A stretch of 64,000 nt of DNA from Shinisaurus crocodilurus (GCA_021292165.1 CM037879.1:43547802-43611801), one strand, 5' to 3'; positions 20,676 through 32,625 are shown, numbered from the stretch's first letter. The notes: a model not told the origin generated them from the sequence alone. Made by a program: numbers and translations.

Positions 20676-21080
20676 GTGTACGAGCGGGTGATGACGGCAA
20701 GAACCGCCACGATTGACCGGCAGACGGAGGCCATCCAGATGCTTGCGGCAGCCATGTGTGTCACCGAAGCAGCGCAGCTGCAGCTGCTCCAGCCCCAATT
20801 CCAGGTATATCCGTACGGAGGGCCCCAGCAGTTCCTCCCCACGCCTCAAGCACAAGCGGAAGGCCAGGGTCCCCCTCCGACACCCACGCGGCCCCTCCCC
20901 GGAGCGCCTGTTGAGGCGCCGTTCCCCATGGAGACCCCTGAGGGCCGGCAAATTGAGCCCGCAGTGTGCGAGGAGCCAGAGGAGCCCCCATCCATACGAG
21001 CCTGCCCTGCAGGGGGAGGCCACCAAAGATCCAGCCATCGTCCCATGCATGAAAGGCAAGGCCCCGCTGCTGCCGGCTGA
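20676..21080 (+). pseudogene. C-terminal part of a transposon accessory-type ORF
   Basis: Open 134-codon frame. The N-terminal part (TARTATIDRQTEAIQMLAAA) is helical; the rest is Pro/Gln-rich. It shares TIDRQ...IQMLA and a YPYxxxxQQF block with the remnant at 47989-49160, so the two are paralogous. The layout (acidic region, basic KRRRA block, TIDRQ helix in the other copy) resembles Myb/SANT-like accessory proteins of PIF/Harbinger transposons; that family name is an inference. No N-terminal DNA-binding domain is seen here and no start is supported. Confidence 0.45.
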
Positions 21081-21479
21081 GAAATGCCCCCTCCCTCACC
21101 CGCCTGTCCCCCTGCCACTAACACCACCTGCACTCTGTATGCGGGCAGTGCAGAACAGCGTCACATGACGGAGGAATCTGCCTCCTCCATCCAAGGCCAC
21201 CCCGTCCAGTGAAGATGCAGCAATGTTGCCCGCCCGCAGGAGAGCTCTGCCAGCTAAATATGATCCTATATGCCCTGGCGAGGACGCAGATAGGCTAGGC
21301 TGCAGCACGCAATCACACTGCTGCGTATCACAGCCACGGTTTATCTTTTCTACGATGCTTACAGACAGTATTGTTTATCTAGGGCTAAAAGCTCCGCCGC
21401 ATATGTCCTTTCTTTACTGTGCAAAACACAAGTCTTTTTCAGGAGAGCAAACGGTGTTTCTCATTGCGGCGACTGGCAA

Positions 21480-22740
21480 GCGGGACAGCATCTCTCTATT
21501 CCGCGGCTGCAGGTGGGGCAGGCAGGCAGGCAAGGGGGCACGTGGGGTGGACTCCATTCCACACTGCTGGGGAAGGGACAAAGGAGGTGCCCGGGAAGGG
21601 GGGGCACTGACTGGGGCTCCTTGGCTGTGAGCACTTGGCAGCAAGGGCGGGGGGTGCTCCCCTTGGCGCGCAGTGGGCGGGAGGGAGCAGGGGGCCCAGA
21701 AATGGGGGGCGGGCCAGTCATCGCCATGGAAGGCAAGGGCGGGATGTTGGCTGTGGAAGGCGGCGAGGGCGATCTTCGCCTGTATCCTATGGGGCATGGG
21801 CAGAAGGGAGGGGAATGCAGAGGGGAGCGGGGAGGCATCCTCCGTGCTGGGCTCCACGAGGAACAGGGGGCGATGGGGGGCAACCGCTTGTGCGTGCAGC
21901 GCCAGGGGCTCGGGAGGGAGGGAGGGAGGGGGGTGTGACTGCGTATCACCAGCTCCTTGGTGTAGGTGTGGGAAAGGGAAGGAGGGGGGTGTTGAGGGAG
22001 GGGCAGAGGCCTCCCGCTGCTCGGGGGATGGCGCGTGGCAGCCGCTGCTGCAGGGGCTGCAGCCACACATTTCCTCAGGGGAGCTGTTGGGGGGGCACGT
22101 GGCCGTGTGGGCCAGAGGGGTGGGCTGGGGGCGGTAGAGCCGCCCGCAGCGTGCAGGGTGGAGGCGATGGGGGGAGCAGCTGGATGCTGAGGGATCGGGC
22201 CACGGCTCACGCCAGAGGCACAACTGGGCGGGCTGGGGACGGTGTGTGGTGGATACTTTGGCACGGCACCAGGGATCATAGGGGTGCCAGGCTGCTCATG
22301 CCATCGGTGGGTATGCATTGTGGCGAGGGAACAGGCGGAGATTGCCGCTTCTGCAATCGGTGGGAGGCGGGAGGGAGACGGGCTGGGTGACATGTACAAA
22401 GTGTAATTTGCCTTCATTCACACCAGTTGCCTAGGAGGCGGCACGGAGAGGGTTATGCTTCGCTTTGGAGGCAGGGAGGGGGAAGGCCCGCCCCGTGCTC
22501 CCAGCAGACCAATGGGGAAGGAGCAGCCGGTGCTGCGGGGGTGCGGGGCTCCTGGGACGTGGACTGGCTCATGAAGGCCCCTGCTGGGATACATGACATG
22601 CACGGGAGGAGGACTGGGGCGCCCGGCGGAACCACGCTAGCGGCGAGCGAAACCATGCTGGCGTGTGGAGGCACGCTCGTCTGTCGCACCCATCGTGGTG
22701 CTGTACCATGCTAGCTTGTCGTGTCGTGTGAACCAGCCCA
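21480..22740. other. GC-rich block with dense stop-free frames
   Basis: G-rich on the plus strand. Long overlapping frames exist on both strands (21635-22390 plus; 21414-22223 and 21461-22417 minus), Gly/Arg-rich or Pro/Ser-rich. Their composition follows base content and no domain is visible. Probably the interior of a non-autonomous DNA transposon or a captured CpG-rich segment. Confidence 0.4.
22703..22738. repeat. Terminal-inverted-repeat-like sequence
   Basis: ACCATGCTAGCTTGTCGTGT leading to GTGAACCAGCCC resembles PIF/Harbinger-type ends (complement GGGCTGGTTCACACG). A partial internal echo (ACCATGCTGGCGTGTGG) lies at about 22650. No matching left end was found. Confidence 0.35.
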
Positions 22741-23572
22741 AAATGGAGGAAAGGCCGGGGAAAACCTCTAGCGGCTGCCACTGCTGCTTGCAGCAATCCC
22801 CTTTCACCAGGGAAGGGAGGGGAAATTTGTTTTGGGGGCTGATTGGGGAGGGTGTCTGGGAGCACATGCATGATAGAATTATCATCTATGCCCCTCAAAA
22901 TGGCTTGGAAAAATGAGATGATATTTTTCTGATTTTTCTCCATGAAAAAACAAATAATTATCAAGTTCATTTGAGGTGAGCCTTGGATAGCTCAACCATC
23001 TCTGCCCTAATGTAACTACGGGAGGGGGGGGGTGACTGATGATGCACTATCTAAGGGCATGGGGGCAGGGAACTGATGATGCCTTGCACTATCTAAGGGC
23101 CAGCTGGAGAGAACAGGTTTTTTCACGTACCAGAGTCCATGAATGAAACAAAGGTCACTCTTGGGGGGTAACAGACTGGGAACATTCTGAGTTTTTTGCT
23201 GCCAAAGCAGTCAGACCTCATATCTTATCATACTAAATGTGTAGGAGGAGGCAGGGGCTGTGCTTTTGTGTTGTTTGTTTTCTGATGTGTTAGAAAAAAG
23301 AAGAAGAAAACTTCCAACAGTATATTCCAAAGAAATTAAAATTCAGCAACTGTGCTTTTTCTGGACGTATTCCTCATGGGCCTTTCCTCTAGTATGGCAT
23401 TATGGTGTGAATCTATTGCCTGTTAAATGAATGGACTATTTTGTTCAGTATAGGAGAAAAATAAAAATAAAGGAAAATGAAGGAACAGTTTACTGCCCAC
23501 ATTCTCTATTATGTCATAATTCCCTCCTTTAAAGCTGCAAACCTATGCATATTTACTCGGGGGTAGTCTGAC
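22741..23572. other. Unassigned sequence, no gene seen
   Basis: A short direct repeat (GATGCACTATCTAAGGGC and GCCTTGCACTATCTAAGGGC) lies at about 23041-23103. Otherwise nothing is recognised. Confidence 0.45.
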
Positions 23573-23768
23573 TTATTTATTTATTATTACATTTATATCC
23601 TGCCTTTCCCCCTCTTGTAAGTAACCCAAGGCAGCTTACGTGGTCCCTCTCCTCTCCATTTTACCCTCACAACAACCCTATGAGGTAGATTAGGCTGGGA
23701 GTCAGTGACTGGCCCAAAGTCACCCAGTGAGCTTCACGGCTGAGCGGGGACTAGAACCCAGGATTGCA
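23573..23768 (-). mobile_element. tRNA-derived SINE, type A
   Basis: Antisense TATATCCTGCCTTTCC, CAACAACCCTATGAGGTAG, GTCACCCAGTGAGCTTCACG and GGGGACTAGAACCCAGGATT blocks. The tRNA head is truncated within the A-box region. Confidence 0.8.
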
Positions 23769-23904
23769 CGCGCTGGCTCTGCCCCAGCCTCTGCGTATCT
23801 CCAAACCCTACGTCCCACCTCCATGTGTTCAGTGGAAGTTTAAAATGGGCTCTGTGCATGTATTGTAGTCCTGCCATCAAGATTTATTAGATTGGCAAAC
23901 ATGA

Positions 23905-24213
23905 GAGACAGGGCCTTTTTGGTAGTGGTCCTATGATTCTGGAATTCCTTCCGTAGAAGAATAGATATGGGCTCTACTCTAGTGGCTTTTAAATGAACCC
24001 TGAAATGTTCTATTATTTCAAACTGCTTTTTTAATATGCAGTGTCCTGGATTGTTTTAGGTGCTGCTGTTTTAATGTCATAATGCTTTAGTTTTACATTC
24101 TGATTTTATTGATATTGTATTATATTGTTTGGATGTATGTAAACTGCCTTGCAAAGGCTTGGCACTGAAAGGCAGCATTGATTCTAAGTTATTCAATAAA
24201 TAAATAAATAAAT
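23905..24213 (+). mobile_element. L2-like LINE 3' end
   Basis: ACAGGGCCTTTTTGGTAGTG and CTGGAATTCCTTCC blocks, then GTAAACTGCCTTGCAAAGGC, ending in an (AAAT)n tail. Confidence 0.65.
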
Positions 24214-24217
24214 AATA

Positions 24218-24560
24218 TTGTAGTTATTTACTCCATTTCTTAGCCACCTTTCCAAACCATTGTCTTCCCAAGACAGCTTACAGCATAAAAACAATACAAA
24301 CATTTTAATAAAATCATATTAAATATGTACAATTTTAAATAAAACCAGTTTCAATAAAATACAATTTTGGCATATCTGTCAGCAGGAAATTGCATAATTA
24401 TTTTCAATTAAAAGCCAGAGAGAACAGATGAATTTTTAAAACACTCTTAAAAGCAGTTTTCACAGAAGTGGCCAGAGGTCTCTCTCTTGGGATTCCATGG
24501 GGTAGGGGCCACCACTGAGCCTTGGTGCCAACCAACCTTATGGATCTTGGTGGTGGGACA
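24218..24560 (-). mobile_element. L2-like LINE 3' end (antisense)
   Basis: TAGCCACCTTTCCAAACC followed by an A/T-rich UTR and GAGAACAGATGAATTTTTAA, then GGGATTCCATGGGGTAGGGG. It is head-to-tail inverted with the preceding plus-strand copy. Confidence 0.6.
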
Positions 24561-25459
24561 ACAAGCAAGGCCTCTGAAGATTATATTAATATCATATATT
24601 ACAGGCAGGTACATACAGGTGTAGGCAGTCCTTCAAATAACCATCAAACATACACATATAAGATCTATACATGTGATGAAGACCCTTGGTGTGTGATCAG
24701 TTAGTGATCACCAGTACAGATCCTATTCATGTATAGCTGTACACGAATAAAGTCTGTTCTTACTTTCTGTTGAAAGGGCAGAAGATGGGATGGGAGAGGG
24801 CAAGCAGGTGTGACCGTGCTTCCCCTCTGCACGTTCAGCTTGCATGTGATGTGAAAGTGAGAACATAATGTACTACATAATATATTGTGCAGAATCTTGA
24901 TCTTTTTTAAAAAAAAAAACCCACACGTTTAAATGATAATATTCTCAGAAATGGAATAAAAGAAGCTGCAAACATTTAAAAGTTTGGGGGAGCGATCCGG
25001 TGGCCCCCAGACAGCGTCTGAGGGGGCATAGGATACTTCGGACTCCCAGATCCGAGGTCAGAGACAGCGCTCCGACTTCAGAGGGGGCGGGGAAACCCGC
25101 GTTCCATCCCCCTCCCTGCTAGCACAGAAAGAACTGTGCCAGCTGCCTCTCCGAGGTTGGGAACACGACCTCGAAGAGGGGGGAAAGGAGGCATTTCAGT
25201 GGGTGGGGAGGAGGCCAGGATATGAGCTATCTTGGTGCCTCTCCAGCCTCCTTCCATCCCCTTCCAAAAAAGGCTGTCTAGCAAAAATGCAGGGAGGGAG
25301 GACAGGCAGGTGAAGATTGTCTCCGCTGCTCCTCCTACCTGCATAGGATGAGTGCGACGACACAGCCCTTTTCACTTTAGGACCAGGCGCACAAACCCTT
25401 CTCAGGCCAAGCATCAACACTTGAAAACCTGAGGGGAGGGTCAAATGAAACCTTTCCCC
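24561..25459. other. Unassigned sequence, no gene seen
   Basis: No domain-bearing ORF and no transposon end. Confidence 0.45.
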
Positions 25460-25465
25460 TACTAA

Positions 25466-25931
25466 TGAGGGAAAAGATTAAGGCTGGTTATTAAGGATTT
25501 AGCTTAAATTTATGATGCTGTTGGTACAAAGGTGTGTGTGTAGATTTAAAAGTAAAGCAGGTAATAACGCCAAGCTGACACGTAGGATTTTGGTAGTTAA
25601 CAAAATAAAAATAAGTTTATCAAAATCTTAGTTCCAGAAAATAAACCTGCCTACACCAAACACTTTGTAACTAACCTAACTCCCAAACTCCCAACTCTCC
25701 CCACACACTACAAACACTTTCCCATATCACACTAACTCCAACCACCTAAAACTCTCTAACCCAACTCCACACTCCCATAACCCTCAACTCGACTTCTTAA
25801 CTCGACTCACTGACATAAAACCTAACTAACTCTGATATCACTCAAACACTCCTTATATACTCCTCCCCCCACCCTTTCCAAGACATCACAAACCACACCC
25901 ACTCAGTTCAACATTCTAGACACACTAAACA
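25466..25931 (-). mobile_element. Solo LTR
   Basis: 466-bp segment with TG...CA ends flanked by the 6-bp duplication TACTAA (25460-25465 and 25932-25937). On the minus strand a TATA box (GTATATAAGG, 25851-25860) lies in the expected U3 position. The downstream sequence ATAAACTTATTTTTATTTTG resembles an R/U5 end. Strong strand asymmetry (C/A-rich on plus) supports one element. The superfamily is undetermined; a 6-bp duplication fits ERV or some gypsy groups. Confidence 0.7.
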
Positions 25932-25937
25932 TACTAA

Positions 25938-26417
25938 TGCAGACATACACCAGGGAACTGAATTGTGGGGTTACGCCACAATGAGTGTTCGGCCTCTGAG
26001 TTTGGGGGCTTACAATTATTGCAATAGGATTGTGCCCTAACTGCTCCATCGAAGGGGAAAGGCAACCAAATACATCTCTAGCAATGATGCCAAAGATAAT
26101 ATAGCTACATCTAGGATATTGTTGGAAGAGATAATAAGGAAGTAATACTTTAAGGGTCACCTTAAGTTATGACAATGATATTTCCACATCACCTTCTGGC
26201 AACATTCCTGAAAGTGAAGAAAAGGAATGGAGTCCTCCATCTGGAAGATGGGTCCATAATACAGTTTTAAGATATATATTAGCAGTAATGGTGGGAAATT
26301 ACTGAGCCGGTGCAGTCGATGCATTTCCAAGCTTTCCTATGAAACGGTGTGAGCCAGAGACTGTTGCCCTGAGCCTCATGTACAAGCAAGCTGATGTGCA
26401 TCCAAATCTGCATCCTT
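25938..26417. other. Unassigned sequence, no gene seen
   Basis: No repeat or gene recognised. Confidence 0.45.
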
Positions 26418-26590
26418 TCATAGATTTCATAGATCATAGAGTTGGAAGGAGCCTACAAGGCTATCGAGTCCAACCCCCTGCTCAATGCAGGAAACTAGAG
26501 GAGGGGTCTCCCATCCAAGTAACAACCAGGCTTGACCCTGCTTAGCTTTCCACACTCAGACAAGCTGAGCCAGCGTAAGCCACATGCCTG
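26418..26590 (-). mobile_element. CR1-like LINE 3' end
   Basis: ATAGATCATAGAGTTGGAAGG, AGTCCAACCCCCTGCTCAAT and GGGGTCTCCCATCCAAGTAA blocks. A nearly identical fragment is at 62545-62712, truncated at a similar point. Confidence 0.8.
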
Positions 26591-26847
26591 GTGTACACAT
26601 TTCACACTGTGGTGTCCCTTTGGGCTCCACTGGGTGTATTTTTGATGCAGATGGGACTTTGCCCAGCCATGAAGGACCATGACATGTTGCTGGTTATGTG
26701 TGACTAAAGGTAGGTTAGGGACTTTTGTTTTAAAGGAAATTTGAGCACCCATTCCCTAAAATTATTAGGAAAGAGAAAAGAAGGAAGCCTGGACATTTAC
26801 TGGAGGTCACCCTATGATGAATCCCCCCCCCCATCACTAATAATCAT

Positions 26848-27209
26848 CAGTGCCAGCTCCAGGTATTTGAAGGCCCTGGGGAAAGTCTTCTTCAATGGCC
26901 CCCTCCTTCAGTGAGTCGACCTTCTCACTGCCATTGTCACTAGCTGTGATTGCTCTTCCTCCTCTTTCTTCTCATTGCTACCACATGCTTGCTCAACAGG
27001 CAGAGAGCCAGTGAACGAGTAGGCAGTGGCATCTACTGCTCCTCCTTCTCACCACCACCATCTGGGTCAGGATGAGAAGCAGGTGAACAAGCAGGTTGCA
27101 ATAGTGAAGAGGAGGAGCATCTCCAGGGACTCTTGCCATCAGTGGGCCCCTGCTGGGATGTGAGCCCTCAGCAGCTGCCCAACCATACCTACCCTTGATG
27201 CCAGCCCTG
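26848..27209. mobile_element. hAT-type MITE, CAGNGCCAGCTCCAGG family
   Basis: Termini CAGTGCCAGCTCCAGGT and GATGCCAGCCCTG are imperfect inverted repeats. Interior homology to 2794-3056 and 63296-63557. No 8-bp duplication was detected. Confidence 0.6.
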
Positions 27210-27217
27210 CCAATAAG

Positions 27218-27338
27218 AGGGGAGGGCTTTTGTCTTCATATGGGCTTCCCAAAGGCATCTGGTTGGCCACTGTGGGAACAGGATGCTGGACTAAATGAAC
27301 CATCGGTCTGATTCAGCAGGGCTCTTCTTATGTTTTTT
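27218..27338 (+). mobile_element. CR1-like LINE 3' end
   Basis: CATCTGGTTGGCCACTGTG, GATGCTGGACTAAATGAACC and a TTCTTATG-type end match the 3' UTR of the longer copy at 44835-45462. Confidence 0.75.
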
Positions 27339-28502
27339 TTAATGTGGTCCTTTCCCCCTAGCACAGATGACTGAATTTCACCCTATCACTTAGGAGGCAC
27401 TCCATCCTTAGCTGGACATCAACACATGGGTTGTCATGAAATATTGGGGTTTCACTGACAGTAGCAATGCAGCTGCTATTTTATTCCATTGGTCATCTGT
27501 GACCTACTTATAAGACGCCCAGACGCTGGGCACTTGAAACAGTTTCTACATGCATTCTATTTTTAGAGAGCGCTCACTTTATACGTGCACTTATATCTGT
27601 CATCAACAGATCAATGGCCAACTTCTTATTTATGCTACTGTACTGTGACACAATGTCAAGCCTACATTTCAGTTATAGTTTGATGGTCCATTGAAGGTCA
27701 TCACTTATCTAGCATTCTGGCAAGCACTCACTTTGTAGCTCTGCAAGCTGATCTGACTGAACTTCAAGTGCTCCATCCTCAAGTCCAAACAGGCTGCCTA
27801 AAACAGAAGTCAATAAGGACTGCCATGCCAACAGGAGCTGCTTTGTTCACAACCGGGAAGATGGTGAACGTCAAGAATTTTGTGGCTGTATGCATCCTTG
27901 AGGGAAGCAAAAATCTGGAGAAAAAAGGAAAGTAAGAATGGAAATAAGATGGGCCATTTCCATCAATCATATTGCAGCTGGTGTAGCCTAGTGACTCTGA
28001 TCTGGAAAGGCTCTAGTTCAAATCCTGCTTCAGTTCAGCCATGAACACAGTGGGTGGCCCCAAGGCACCATTCCCAAACCGCAATTTCAATTTGCTCAGC
28101 CTCAGCCTGAACACAGGTAGAATTCCCAGCATGATTGTGGACCCTGCCTTAACAGTAGAACTCCCTTTCAGCCCTCGCCAGTTCAATATGGAAAGATCTG
28201 AAATGGGGGAGGGGCGAGGCCAGCATTTGAGATTTCCTGCAATATCACACAGTGGGGAAGTTTTAAATGGTGGTCATCTGGCACCCCACTCAGCAGGGCA
28301 GCCATTTGGGTTCGCTCCAATTGGGGGGGTGCAACTTCTGCAGAACTTGGGGGGGGGAGACCAGTGGGCACTATGTTGAAGGGATCCTCAAGCCAGGAGT
28401 TGGCCCTGCCAGGTTTGTCCAACATAATCTTCCATTAAAAATAAAATTCATGTTATCTTACCTCTTTCTATTTTAACACATCCGCAGTTGTTCACAGCAG
28501 TG
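27339..28502. other. Unassigned sequence, no gene seen
   Basis: The longest frame (28041-28379) shows no domain and no splice context. Confidence 0.45.
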
Positions 28503-28550
28503 TCTGGACAAAGGGGGACACTGATTTACATGAAGTTTTCATATGCTTAC

Positions 28551-28581
<31 letters not shown>

Positions 28582-28804
28582 AAATTTAGAAAAATATACA
28601 TAATTTAAATAGAAATATACACTAAATCTCACCATAGTGCAGAAGACTGTGAACAGGTGACCCCTGCCTGTTGAGTTTGCTTGCTACCTTGGTGACTAAC
28701 TATGGGCAACAGTTCTCAGGTTCTTTATCTTTAAACTGGAATTGGACTGGACAGGCCTTCAAACAGAGGGCTGTCCCCTGTAAAAGAGGACACATGGCCA
28801 CCCT
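28503..28804 (-). mobile_element. MITE, AGGGTGGCC family
   Basis: AGAGGGCTGTCCCCTG and GAGGACACATGGCCACCCT mark the end. GAATGCAAATTTAGAAAAATA and TCACCATAGTGCAGAAGACT match the interior of 32188-32542. A (TG)n microsatellite (28551-28576) is inserted near the left end. Confidence 0.65.
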
Positions 28805-29289
28805 GCTGGGAGAGTTCCTCATCTAGATTTATGTTCTCCTGGAAGTTGCTGCTATCTCCATAGTGAAGTTAACAGCTGGTGGATTGCATGACAGCCGTGA
28901 TGAAAATAACCCTGGGTTAAAATAAGGCTGTTTTGTAGGGTTTTAGGAAACAATGTGATCCAGTTTAGCCGTGACAATTATTTGGATTGCTGGAGGGTTT
29001 CTGGTGTCAGGGTCGTTGTGGTTGGGCGTATGGGTGAAAATGGGGATTAAAATATACAGTTTCCTGTATTCCAGACTTCAGCATAATTTTAGCATGTCCA
29101 TCCCTATAATGTGCAAATATAGTACAAGGAAAATTCTTTGCACTTATTATTATCAACGGACATTTAGTTAGCAGCTTCATATTCATTTCTTGATGGAGTT
29201 TCTCATTAAAGTTTTCCCAGACAATCCAGGAGTTTGCATCTGTGTGTGGGGGTGGAAGGTGGTTAGGCTTACCCAATAAAGGCAATACA
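28805..29289. other. Unassigned sequence, no gene seen
   Basis: No repeat or gene recognised. Confidence 0.45.
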
Positions 29290-29440
29290 GGAACATCGGA
29301 AACTGCCTTATACTAGCTCAGACCATTGATCCATCTCCAGTATTGTCAACACTGACTGGCAACGGCTCTCCAGGGTTTCAGGCAGAGGTTTTTCTAGCCC
29401 TGAGACGTTCTGTATGTAAAGCATACACCACTGAGCAAAG
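29290..29440 (-). mobile_element. tRNA-derived SINE, type B
   Basis: Antisense GGAACATCGGAAACTGCC (tail side), GTATTGTCAACACTGACTGG and GCTCTCCAGGGTTTCAGGCA. It is truncated in the tRNA-like head. Confidence 0.75.
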
Positions 29441-29640
29441 GTGCTTTCCTGAGCAATTCCATATGGTAGGGGCTACTACTGAGAAAGCCATGTTAGCGCC
29501 CACCAATCTAATTGAACTTAAGGGCAGACCAATGAGTAGGGCTCCAATATGAAGGTGGTCCTTCAAATAACCAGGCCCTAACCTGTTTAAATCAACACTT
29601 CGAATGGGACCTGGAACTGAACCAATAACAAGTGCATCTG
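29441..29640 (-). mobile_element. L2-like LINE fragment (antisense)
   Basis: ATTCCATATGGTAGGGGC, CCACCAATCTAATTGAAC and CCTTCAAATAACCAGGCCC resemble 24470-24650. Confidence 0.45.
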
Positions 29641-31014
29641 GTGCAGCATCGATGTATATTATATTATATTGTGTATATTATATTATATTCGATATATTAT
29701 TATATTCTGAACATCTGGCCCCCAACACACACACACACAGTCACGTTCTGCACCAGTTGAAGTTTCCAGGTAATCTTCAAAGGGATCCCCACATAGACTA
29801 GACTATTGTAATATGTTCTATTAGTGCATGCATGACCACGGCCAGATTCATTTTCTCTAGGTAAAATTGTACCTGGCATACCAGCTAAGCTGATAAATTC
29901 ACTCTTGGCCACTATCAGCACCTGTGCTTCCACAGACAGTGCCAGGTCCAGAAGAAGGCCTCAAACTGCAAACTTGGTCCTTCAGGGGGAGTGCAATCCT
30001 ATCCAGAACTGGTTGCATCCTTCTACCCAGATCAGCCATTTCCCCCCCTATCCACAGTGCCTCCATCCTTGACTGGATTAATACCTTGGTTAAAATATTT
30101 AAAATGTTTCCAAATGCATCAGATGTATGTTGGAGGATGTGAGAGAAGAAGGGGTAACTTTGCCCATATAGAAGATATTATTTTGAGCATTTAAAACATT
30201 ACAGGCTTTGAGTTACAATTAAACCCTTTGGTAATGCTTTCGGGGCATGTTGAAGACCAGGTGGGAAGAGACCATACTGTTCTATGGCTACACATCTGTT
30301 GCTAACTGTAGCATGGATTCAGCTGGGAAGAGCCTGGAGAACATCCCCACATACTGTTAGCTGATCAATGAAGAGGAAGATCTGGAGCACCACGATCACA
30401 AATAACATTGCCAGTGATAAATTGCTATACGTGGACAGAGAGATGAATGGGCAGATGATATTTGCAGTCATGTGGCATTATAATTGTATACAGATCCTTA
30501 TATTATAACACAGACATACTGTGTTAACCGTGTAGAACAGTTAATTTATAGAGACTTTATGTCAGGGCTGGGCCTCTATAGTCAGGATGGAAGAGTAAGT
30601 CAGAACCAAAGGAGAAACCAGGAAGCAGGGTGGAGAAGCAAGCCAGACATTAGGAGCAAAGAACAACCAAAGATACAGGGACACACCAGAGCTCAGGAAG
30701 ACCTTGTTGCTGAAGCAAGGCTCAACTGGAACAGGAAGTCCTCTATACTCCTTCCTGTCCAGAAGAATCTAGTGGTCAGCCTAGGTGGACTGAGTCACGT
30801 TGCTTCCAGATGAGGTTACTTTTATGGTCCCACCACCCTGCCTCATTCATGGAATTTTGCAGGTGGTCCAGACATCGTTGTCTTCCACTCAGTAATCCAC
30901 CTGTGCTCTCCTGTCTTTTTACTTACTGAAGAAAACCTGTTAAGGAGGAAAAGATGGAATGGCTGCACAATGCCTTCTGATGGGTAGTGCTAGGGTCCCT
31001 CCTCCTGGAAGCAC
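29641..31014. other. Unassigned; AT repeat and possible LTR-like scrap
   Basis: An ATATT-type repeat occupies about 29654-29706. The segment 30550-30830 (runs of CAGGG, AACCAGGAAGC, GGAGAAGCAAGCC) has the look of decayed antisense LTR-retroelement sequence but no ends were found. No gene is seen. Confidence 0.35.
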
Positions 31015-31022
31015 CTTCAGTC

Positions 31023-31348
31023 TAGGGTGGCCATGTGTCCTACTTTGCAGAGGATCATCTCTGTTCGAAGGGCTATCCAGTCCAAAGCCTGTTTAAAGGT
31101 AAAGGACCACAAGAAGGGAGGGAGTGCAGGGGCCATCACGAGTCAGCACCTGGACAACAGCTGATTGAGCAGGGCAACAGGTCACAGCCTTCTCCACCAT
31201 GGACACATGTACTTTAAGCAGGTAATTATTATAGTAATTATTATAGAAATTATTTCTAAATTTGCATCACTCTATATAAATTAGCATATGCCAATGTTGT
31301 GGAAATCGGTGTCCTCTTTTTGGGGGCTATGCCTGAATGCCCACCCTA
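31023..31348 (+). mobile_element. MITE, TAGGGTGGCC...GCCCACCCTA family, with TSD
   Basis: Starts TAGGGTGGCCATGTGTCC and ends ATGCCCACCCTA. The flanking 8-bp sequences CTTCAGTC (31015-31022) and CCTCAGTC (31349-31356) differ by one base, consistent with a hAT-type target duplication. Confidence 0.75.
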
Positions 31349-31356
31349 CCTCAGTC

Positions 31357-32099
31357 CAGGGCTTGAGGGCATTTCACTGAGAAGCTGCAACCTGCATTTC
31401 AGTGGGTTACCACACGGGGCAGCTGTCCACAGATCCAAACAGCTCCTGATCCTTTGGTCTGGAAGGCCCTGAAATGGTTAACAATGCAGTATAGTTATAG
31501 GTTGTTTGTTTTAAGAAAAGCTATCCCTGCCCTAATGACCGCTGATGTCCTCTCTGTAGACAATTGTTAGCATGAAGTGCCAAACAAGAGATTTGTACTT
31601 TCCATGTTTGTTGATCATCTGGCAGAGATAATACCTCCAAGGTTAGGTGTGTTATGCAATGGATTTGTGATGGTATCTGCATTTTGTTATCAACATTGAA
31701 TGCTGACATCGCACCTGCTGTTTCTAAAAAGTGGTAGAGGAAATCCTATAATATACTCTGCTATTACATTACAAATCCTGAGGCATGTAGCTAAGAGCTC
31801 CTTAAAGCCCCCAATGACAGATTGCTGGGTTAAAAATAGACCAAAAAACCCACATAACCTGACCAACTTGTAGGTTGCAAATGAAAGACATTTATGAAGT
31901 GCGTGGCTGTGATTGGTTTGACTGATAGTGGATCTCTGGCTGACCTTGCCTACTCAACTGCAGCTTGCATTCAAGGAGTCGGCAAGCAAAGGAAACAAGC
32001 AAAGAATGAACCCAAAGCAGAAATATATTTTTTTAGTAAGTGCACGTCCTCATGGGAGATCCTGAGTTGATGCTACAACCAAGGGTACAGGCATGGCTA
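31357..32099. other. Unassigned sequence, no gene seen
   Basis: No repeat or gene recognised. Confidence 0.45.
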
Positions 32100-32152
32100 G
32101 CTGGGGTTTACTGGGAGTTGTAAGACTTTTTTCTGTCTAAACATGCATTCTG
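32100..32152. mobile_element. Half of a GCATGTTTAGACAG-family MITE
   Basis: TACTGGGAGTTGTAAGAC then TTTTTTCTGTCTAAACATGC match the right arm of 41518-41646. Confidence 0.7.
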
Positions 32153-32187
32153 TACCCTAAAGCTATTGCTTGCTTATACCATCTATC

Positions 32188-32542
32188 TAGGGTAGCCACT
32201 TATGCATCATCAAAACAGAGGACACCAATTTGCCTAAATTCCCATATGCAAATGTATACACATAGATGCAAATTTGGAAATAACTATAATTTATTTAGAA
32301 ATACAATACATCCCACCATAGTGGAGAAGACTGACTAGACAACCTGTGGATCTGCTGGCCAGGTGCTATGTGTTGATGGGCAACTTTAAGGCCTGTGTTG
32401 CTCTCTCTCCTTGTAGGTTGCTTTTTTTTAACCAGATGTGGACTGGAGACCTCTTAAAATAAGGGACACCTTCAAATAGAGGGCTGTCCTCTGCCAGCTG
32501 TCCAAAATACTGTCCTCTGAAGTAGGACACCTGACCACCCTA
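32188..32542 (-). mobile_element. MITE, AGGGTGGCC family, with TSD
   Basis: TAGGGTAGCCACTTATGC at one end and CTGACCACCCTA at the other. The flanks CATCTATC (32180-32187) and TATCTATC (32543-32550) match 7 of 8. Confidence 0.75.
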
Positions 32543-32550
32543 TATCTATC

Positions 32551-32625
32551 TCAGCCTTCTCTAACCTGGTGCCCCCCAGACGTGTTGGACGACAACTCCC
32601 AGAATCCCCCAGCCTAGCCTGAATT
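32551..32625. mobile_element. Decayed hAT MITE half
   Basis: TTCTCTAACCTGGTGCCCCC and GACAACTCCCAGAATCCCCC resemble the left arm of the CAGTGTTCTCCAACC family. Confidence 0.5.

Noticed and set aside
21414..22417. Minus-strand frames of 269 and 318 codons and a plus-strand frame of 251 codons
   Set aside because: They overlap in several frames in a GC-rich block, are dominated by Pro/Ser/Ala or Gly/Arg, and show no domain; absence of stops follows from base composition.
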